From NCBI GenBank assembly GCA_029959085.1, contig JARWIR010000008.1, positions 5,952,001 through 6,016,000 on the forward strand: DNA of 64,000 nucleotides, read 5' to 3'. The notes beneath the pieces were generated by a model. It was not told the origin of the DNA. It saw only the letters and a program-made list of their open reading frames with translations, and did not search any database. A program made the translations under genes and the position numbers. This DNA comes from Nemophila menziesii. Lineage: Eukaryota; Streptophyta; Magnoliopsida; Boraginales; Hydrophyllaceae. Shown piece by piece: positions 56,980 to 64,000 of the stretch (the stretch's first letter is position 1; the number at the start of each line of letters is the position of its first letter).

Positions 56980-58460
56980 TGGTAGGGGAAAGAGTGTTAT
57001 AAAAATAAGATTAAAATAAGCAAGAGAAAACACTCTCACTTCCACCTTACTCACTGCAAGTATCACAGGTCGTACGCAAGTTTTAATTATAAGTTCAGAT
57101 TCGTTCTTAGAGACTTAGTGTGTTATACGAATGGATTACAAGAAAGCGTAGTAAGATTTAGCTCGTTGAATTAAAAGACAAGAAAAGTAAATAAGAATAA
57201 TTTAGGAGATAATGAGTAGTCTAAAAGACAAGACAATGAAACAAAGATGTAAGAATAAGATGAGAAGTATAGCTTAGGTTTACTTGTATGCACTTATCCT
57301 TCTATTTATTCTACTAGTTAATAAGGGTGATTAAAGCTCTTAAAGTAAGTAGCCATGATTCTATATTTCTTCTAACCCCCTTCCGGGTAGGACTTAGGTG
57401 GCGACCTAACAATTATTAGGAGATTTGGGTATAGGGACCATGCGCAATGATCGGTGGTTAAATCTCAAACCCTAATGACTATCTAGTTTGGCAAGACCTT
57501 CCAGATCACTACCACACACTAGACGTTTATGTGGTGTTTCAATAATTATACACCCCTTGCGGTTATCCATCTAACTACTATTAATGGTGTAGTCTCTCCT
57601 CGTGCACTAGCAAGAACTATAGTCAATAAATCAAAGCACATAAAACAAATATAAAGGTTAAGAAGCTAGAATCAATTTAAAAAGGTTTTTTCAAACAAAA
57701 TTAGATAGAAGAAAATAGAATTCAAAGATTATACATATGCAAAATCCAAGCTATGGGAAATTTTTCAAGCTGGAAAGAATAAAACTAAAATAAAGATACA
57801 TACTGTCAACTTGCTTCGCTTGAATGATTTCTTGAAACTAAGGACTAATAAGTAAGCAAGGAAATGGTTTTTTAAGGTGTATTTAAGGTGTTAAGAAGAC
57901 CCTAAGTCGAAATATTGAGTGGAAGACAAGTAATTTGAGTCAAAGTCCAACTCAAATTCGTTTTCCTAAAATATCGGAGAGGATAAACACTCCTCATTGT
58001 TTTGATCACATCTCTTTCGTTATTTGGTCGATTCTCTCCTACTTTATATTGAAACGACTGCATCAAAAAGTTTTATCGTTACTCTTGAATGCTTGTCCAA
58101 ATTCCCAGCCCTTTTGAATTTATCTTCACTTTAGTAAACATAGTTGCAAAATTTCAGATTTACTTGACAACTATTTCTTTCCTATTTTATCTCTACTTCC
58201 TTTTATTTCTTGATTCCTTCCATATTTTATTTCCTTATCACTTTTGAATTGATTTGAAATCTAATTATATTTTCTAAATCTTATGAGTTTCACATTAACA
58301 CAAATTAAACCAAATATGCTATAAAAGTAATAAATCATCAAATCAAGACAAAAAATAAGAATTTATCAAATTACGAATAAAAATATATAATTAATTAATA
58401 TAATATACCTAAAATGATGTCTCCAACCTATATTATTATATTACAAATAGGGAGACATCA
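56980..58460 (-). repeat. K 5' LTR (1481 bp)
   Basis: Sense TGATGTCTCCC...CCCTACCA. The terminal inverted arms are at 58415-58424 and 58450-58460. The CCTGACGG motifs are weak or absent (only CCCGGAAGGGG near 57370-57385). There is no second LTR. Confidence 0.85.
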
Positions 58461-58675
58461 ATTATCTATCTATTCTTTACGAGAAAATACATTTGAAAAT
58501 GTTTTGTTATTAGTTTTTTTGGGATTTTAATATGTTTTAAGTACATACTCTATAAGATGATAAGAAAAATTGACACAATCATCGAATTAGTAGTGAAAAT
58601 ATAATGTATTTTACAAAGTACAACCTCATAAAGTCGGGTCAAGCATGGTCACCTTAGAGGAAGATAGTTAAAATT
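58461..58675. other. Short spacer between K and the inverted-repeat element
   Basis: AT-rich. Nothing recognisable. Confidence 0.4.
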
Positions 58676-60108
58676 GGATCATTCCAATTTTTAGGCCTAG
58701 AAGGTAATCTATCTTCTAAAAATAGGTCAACAAAATAATAATTTTATTTTTATGTACCATGACAATAGTATCCTTAAAATAAAAAATAGGAATACAATTA
58801 CAATATTGTAATTCAAAAGAATATTGTAAACCTGCAACAGTAAAATTGTCGACTTTGTAAAATACAAAACAGATACAAACCCAAGAGCAAAACTGCAAAT
58901 TTATTGTATTGACAACGACTAAAACATATTATTAACCAAAAAATCGATACATGTGAATGTCGTAATAAATACAATATTTAAGTTCTCGATGCAAAAAATA
59001 ATAATAAAAAATCTAGTTCAAAGAAAAATCGCAGGTTAATGTGTTATGATTGTCGAGATAACCACATCGTCCACATATGATCTTCCTTTTCGGTCCATCC
59101 TCATCCTTTCTCTTGTATCGTGCGAAATTAAATGAAACCATAATCGTACGAGTAGACTCCATATGAGGTATATAACAATGCAATTAGAAAGTCAGCAATC
59201 AAAGAAACACAAAGCAAGGAAGCTAGAAAGTATTAGTAACTAAAATTGTACAACAGTATGCAACTTCAGTATTGTAGTTGCGAAATGTTTTGAGTATTCA
59301 ATGCATTACAACCTATATTTTGCTTACTAACTGCAATATAATCACAACATTACATAACATAAAGCTACATGTAATAATCTAACCATTTATTAGCATCTAT
59401 AAGTGTTTCAGTGCACATGTATTCAAATCACATATTCAAAGGAATAATGTACAAAATTAAGCAAAATCAATTAACACAACTCTATACAAGACAAAAACAA
59501 ATCACGAGGATCATACGAGCAATAACTAGGGCGAAGAAATTCTTATGACTCGAAAGTGATTATATATGAATTTCATTAAAAAAATAGAAAAAAAAACATA
59601 CAAAATGTAAATTTAAATTCAAGATTAAAACGAGTACTAACAATTATTTAATAAACATAATCACCAAAATAGGAATTCAAAAACAAATCGACAAACAAAT
59701 CGTAGAAAAAAACAATTAAACAGTGTCAAAAAAAGTATAGTTTAAGATGATTACCTTGTCGTTTTAGTTTGAATTCCTTGATATTGTGTGATTATTACCT
59801 CATGATGATGTTTTAGTTTCAAAATCCATGCAAAATATATGATATAAATTAATAATTAGTAATGGATGTTTTAGGTGTAATGTGTGTTTTCCCAAGAAAA
59901 AATATTCTTATCGATGCGTTAGTTTAAAAGGTAGTTATGAAGTTAATCATTTATTTTAGTATTTAAAGAGATATTTTACATCGGGTAATTGAATAGTGGC
60001 CTACTTTGAGGATTAAAATGGTATATTAGGCCTAAACTAAGAATTAAGATATTAAAAGGCCTATTTTAGAAGATAGACTAGTTTGTAAGCCTAAAATTGG
60101 AATTAACC
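58676..60108. mobile_element. Candidate non-autonomous DNA transposon with inverted ends (about 1.43 kb)
   Basis: The left end (GGATCATTCCAATTTTTAGGC...TCTATCTTCTAAAAATAGG) recurs as an imperfect reverse complement at the right end (about 60053-60108), over about 55 bases with roughly 80% match. The interior is AT-rich and non-coding. A degenerate 9-bp duplication is possible (GTTAAAATT at 58667 and GCTAGAATT at 60111), which would suit a Mutator-like element, but one base is out of register. Confidence 0.45.
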
Positions 60109-60689
60109 CAGCTAGAATTAGGAGAAAATCTCCAGTACCATTGCCTACTTTTTGTAAACTTCTCAACTAGACAACATGTAGGCATTCCAAGAAGGTAAAA
60201 TAAAGTAGTAAGTGTGTCGCCCACTAGTTTTTTACTCTAGATAACGCAACACCAGTCAATGGGAAAACATATTCAGTGCACACTTTTCCTACTAACAAAT
60301 TGAGTGAGCAATAAGCAACCCAATAGACGAATAGCTAAGTGTTTTTGATGTTTCCTACTCCAACTCTGAGACAACTAGATGCGGCTCAACTATCGAGACT
60401 AAAAAATTAATGGTACTTGCAGCTGTTGAAGATATATTTTATTACATTATATTTCATATGAGCAAACTCCTAAATAAGGTCATTACTTATGTGATAAAAT
60501 TACATTTAGGACACATATTTAAGATATCATTTTTGGGCTATATATTTTTAATTATTTCTTTTTTTCCATGACACTAATTCAGTTTGATATTCAATAGATT
60601 TTAAAGTCTTATTTTTGGACAATGTCACACACCACACAGTATAACCTATCATAATTAGCCTATCCCTAATCAAGAAAACTGGGGTACCA
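60109..60689. other. Spacer and probable 3' UTR of LINE-B
   Basis: No ORF. A short T-run near 60558-60566 (A-run in minus sense) could be the worn tail of LINE-B, but it is too short to be sure. Confidence 0.35.
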
Positions 60690-61580
60690 GCCGATGGTTC
60701 CCCTCCTCTTCCATGGCCCTCTGTCTAGCTTTACGCGCAGTTCAATCTACCATCCTATTAAAGCGACGTGGTATGTGTTTGGAGTGCATCTTACCATTCT
60801 CTTCAGCAATAAGATTTATTCTATTCGCAAATGGTCTGAATCTTCACCTCGCAGTTAACATCGACTCAATACCGTGAATTACTTTAAAGTTGTCTGAGAA
60901 AATAATGGATTTTCTTTCTCTCCCTGTCTGCACATTTTAGTTGCTTCAACACCCGCGACTACTTCACCTTCCGCTACAGAATCCACCAACAATGTTTTGG
61001 AGAATACCATTCAATTTTCCAATTGTGTATCTGGTTTAATAATTACAATCCCACTATGTTCCACCTTAGTTTTAAATTATACATCACATGTCATGATGGT
61101 ATGCGTGCGATGTAGCTCATTTTTTGTCCGAGGGGCCCTTGAGGATATGTTTTGTATAACTATGCTTGTATTTGGTATTGCATCCCACTCCTTGCCATAG
61201 AGATAGGTCATACCTGCATGTACATCATTAATAACATTATTTTGGTCGGGGGAGAGAGTTTTCATGTATTGATTCCATTTTATAGTTTCCATATGTTCCA
61301 CATTGTCATCATAATATAAGTCGTAACCCGACGAAAATTTCCAGTATGACGTTCCGCTCCTTCATAAACCTCGGTAATCTATGACCACAAGTTATCATTC
61401 ATGTCCTCAAAATTGCGAATTTTAAGTGCTGACGCAGCCCATACATGGTTACAAAAAGACCATGTTAGTAGTAAATGTGTTAAATTTTCCATTTGATCTT
61501 CACACCAGTAGCACCCATTTTCGGTATCACAGTATCTAAGTTTTATATTTTTCCTTGTGGGTAAGATATTTCTACAATCT
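60690..61580 (-). pseudogene. LINE-B zf-RVT region and RNase H domain, broken
   Basis: Near 61530-61480, CYWCEDQMENLTHLLLTW is the zf-RVT finger (C..C...H). Further on, VAEGEVVAGVEATK (about 60990-60950) and FSDNFKVIHGIESM (about 60905-60865) match the AEA and SD blocks of plant LINE RNase H. KHIPRRFNRMVD (about 60785-60750) matches the final HVPR..N..AD block. Stops lie between them. Confidence 0.7.
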
Positions 61581-61959
61581 TTTCACATAAAAGCCCTAAT
61601 TTTGTTTGAAACAGTGGATTTCCATACCATATTCCATAGTGTTGAGTCTTTAGGTAGGCTTGTGCTGATGATTGTACTTCTATATTTTCTACTATCAAAG
61701 ATATGGTGCGGTATCAGAATTTGGTAGTGTATTCGCCAGAGTGAGTGTGGGGCCAGGTGAAAGTATCCTAGTCCTCACGATTAAGAATTGTTATTCTTAT
61801 GATTTACCCAAGTACCTGTCTAGGGATAGATAAGTTGATTGTTTCCCAGTCCCATTCATCCTCATCCGGTTTCATAAGTTGATCGACAGTTTCCAGGTAT
61901 GTATTTTTTGGTTTGTCTTTTATAGTTCATGAAGGTAACCGTCAATGTCCATATATGTT

Positions 61960-63990
61960 GGTGCTTTATCCTTTCCCTATATGAATGATCCCTTGTTAAA
62001 CCAGCAGGTCTCGACCTTCTAAAATACTAGCCGAGGTCCAGGATCTGCTTTGTCTCAAGTAAACATCAAGGAGATCCATTTTCAGGTGATAGATACTTTT
62101 AAGTACTCCGGCTACCAATGATGACAGATTCTATAACAATCTCCACGCTTGTGTTGCAAGCAGTTCCATGTTCATTCTTTTTAAATCTCGAAAGCCCATA
62201 CCTCCCACCACTTTTGTCGCTGTCATCTTTTCCCAGTTAAGCCAATGAATCTTTCTTTTTTCCAGTAAATTTCACTAAATATTTCAATAATTGATGTAAG
62301 TTTCCTGCAACAGGTTATCAAAAAGGAGAAGATAGACATCGTGTAAGTAGAAATTGCCTGCATAACGACTTTAATGAAATTTTCTTTTCCACCTTTCAAG
62401 AGAAGATCAGCAGTCAAGCCTTAATATTGTGTATAAACCTTATCTTCTATCCATGTGAGGGTTGTTATCTTCGAAAATTTGGGACATAGTGGAATGCCAA
62501 TATATTTTCCCAAGTCATTGACTTCCTTAATATGTAAATTTTTCGTCGTTTGATGCTTAATCTCCTTTGGTGTATGCTCCCTGAAACAAATCGAGGATTT
62601 ATAAAAAATTCACTCTTAGCTCTGAACATTTACAAAAAGTATCAGTGCATTCTTGAAATTTGATAATCTCTTTGCCCTCAAGGGAAAGGAAAAAAATGGA
62701 ATCGTCTGCGAACACCATGTGTAATAGAACTGGACAACCCCGAGTGATGCAAATCCCCTTGATCCTTCCTTCAACAACCTTATTCTCGATAAGACTTATA
62801 ATATATTATTCTTCATGAGAGAAAAAAAGAAATGGAGAGAGAGGATCTCCCTATCTCAGACCTCGGCCTAGTTTAAAATGAGATTGGAGTTCCCCATTAC
62901 TATCAATTTGAAAAGAAACCGTTGATATACAATTCCATATCCACTCAATCCATAATTGATCAAAACCCAGTCAGATCAACATAAAACGAATAAATTCTCA
63001 TCTAACCTGATTGTATGCCTTGTCAATGTACATTTCAGCGCATCTATGTGGGTGTCTCTTTTAAGTTTTATTTTTATAAAGAAAGAAACTTCTTTTGCAA
63101 TAATTAAATTATATTGGACTGATCTTCATTTGATGGAAGTTATTTGAGTAGGGAAGGTGAGGTCTTACATTAAACCCTGTAGCTGGTTTCCCAGAATTAT
63201 TGAGATTATTTTGTATTTGAAGTTAACACACGATATCGGCCTGTATTCTCCAAGCCCTTTTTGAGTATCTAATGTGATAAGAGTCTCATTTAATCTGTCA
63301 AGAGAAATACTATGCATAAAAAAAATCAATAACCATCCTATAAATATCTTCTCCAACTATGTCCCAGTATTCTTGATAAAACTTCTCATTTATGCCATTT
63401 GGCCCAGGGGATTTTCCTAGCCTCATTTCAAATACCGCCTTTTTTACTTCTTCCATATACGGTATCTTATTGAGCATTGTGTTCATTTCAGGTGTAACTC
63501 CGACCTTGAGACATCTAAGTGCTTCTTCAAGCTCTAATCCCCCAGCTTCAGTCATCAATTCTTTGTAAAAGTTATTGAATTGTTCCTTAATATCATCTTC
63601 ATTTGGTGTTCACTCTCCAATCATGTTTAGATTACCCGCAATTTTGTTGATATTTCTTCGTTAAGCTGTTAGCGCAAAAAAGTATTTTGTGTTCTTGTTG
63701 CCATAGTTAATCCATTGTTGTCTTGATCTGTCCGACCAATAAATTTCTTCCCTAGTCCAAAATATTTTTAGTTGTTCTCAAATTATAATTTCTTTGTCTT
63801 GTGCGCGTTGAGAAAAAGGCCCATTCGTGAGTGTGATTAGTTCTTGTTCTAGTTCTTTAATTCTCCTCTTGTTGTTTCGGAAAGTATGTCTGCTCCATGT
63901 AACCATAGCATCGCTTGTCATTTTTTTCTTGTCCAGTACCACCTGTAAAGATCCAATACTGTCTGAGTTTCCCCACGCAGTATGAACCAC
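61960..63990 (-). pseudogene. LINE-B reverse transcriptase, broken
   Basis: RT copies LINE RNA at the nicked target. Blocks in order are KKRIKELEQEL-like linker near 63850, VKKAVFEMRLGKSPGPNGINEKFYQEYWDIVG (63470-63370, the SPGPDG block with Asn for Asp), NETLITL...YRPISCVNFKYKIISIILGNQL (63290-63165), and GGKENFIKVVMQAISTYTMS near 62390-62330, which is the usual region after the RT core. The FADD catalytic block falls in the frameshifted part (about 62690-62760, where VHMVFADDSIFF can be read in a minus frame). Confidence 0.8.
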
Positions 63991-64000
63991 ATTATTGCAT

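Larger units (their letters stand above)
56276..58460 (-). mobile_element. K: 5' end of an opposing Athila-like relative
   Basis: On the minus strand it has a 5' LTR (58460-56980), a PBS (56973-56956) and the first part of gag. The rest is missing at the junction with H1. LTR starts TGATGTCTCCC like the E family, but the body differs, so it is a separate subfamily. Confidence 0.85.
60690..64000 (-). mobile_element. LINE-B: L1-type LINE, RT to RNase H, degenerate
   Basis: This minus-strand LINE enters from the right edge. In sense: the linker between EN and RT (63990-63778), RT (63558 to about 62200), zinc-finger zf-RVT region (about 61580-61400), RNase H (about 61010-60690). Many stops and frame changes. 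The presence of an RNase H domain after RT is typical of one plant L1 group. Confidence 0.85.

Noticed and set aside
1..64000. LINE-A and LINE-B as the two halves of one interrupted LINE
   Set aside because: Both are minus strand, but the 5' half is on the left and the 3' half on the right, the opposite of what one minus-strand element would give.

Overview
This window is repeat-dense DNA from a flowering plant genome, probably heterochromatic. I found no host gene, tRNA or rRNA. The plant assignment rests on two things. The dominant element is an Athila-like Ty3/gypsy LTR retrotransposon: LTRs of about 1.5 kb, a TGGCGCC primer site like that of tRNA-Asp-primed Athila elements, gag-pol followed by a third ORF with a plant-transposon domain. 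The other is L1-type LINEs with a DUF4283/zinc-knuckle ORF1. I cannot name the species.

Layout. 1-2640 is the 5' half of a minus-strand LINE (LINE-A). 3630-11918 is an old plus-strand Athila-like element (H0), whose RNase H region is split by a solo LTR (9032-10488). 11919-13344 is unassigned. 13345-14983 plus 53098-56275 is a second old plus-strand element (H1), 5'-truncated. Its palindrome-rich region was split by a nest of three same-orientation (minus) elements: E1 (14984-53097) contains E2 (16680-42264), which contains E3 (22559-35388). Each is bounded by TG...CA LTRs and a perfect 5-bp target duplication (GATCC, AAATC and CAAGC on the + strand). Without its insert each is about 12.5-12.8 kb. 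LTR divergence judged by eye (about 1.3% for E3, 2-3% for E1 and E2) agrees with the nesting order. Right of H1, 56276-58460 is the 5' end of an opposing minus-strand relative (K). 58676-60108 is a candidate inverted-repeat DNA element, and 60690-64000 is a second minus-strand LINE (LINE-B: RT, zf-RVT, RNase H).

Element organisation (sense direction): LTR, PBS, gag (CCHC knuckle), aspartic protease, RT, RNase H, integrase (DD35E) in one long frame; then a GC-rich array of paired palindromes of about 120-bp period; then ORF3 (plant-transposon domain plus C-terminal coiled coil); then a long 3' region with a hairpin, a conserved antisense ORF and a hairpin beside the polypurine tract; then the 3' LTR. 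Every copy is broken by stops or frameshifts, many being C-to-T type. E3 is the best preserved.

The most unusual signals are: the paired palindrome arrays, whose core sequence switches between copies while the architecture stays fixed; an inverted copy of the LTR terminus inside each LTR; repeated CCTGACGG motifs in the LTR leader; the ORF on the antisense strand of the 3' region; and a hairpin after ORF3 whose stem is kept by wobble pairs.
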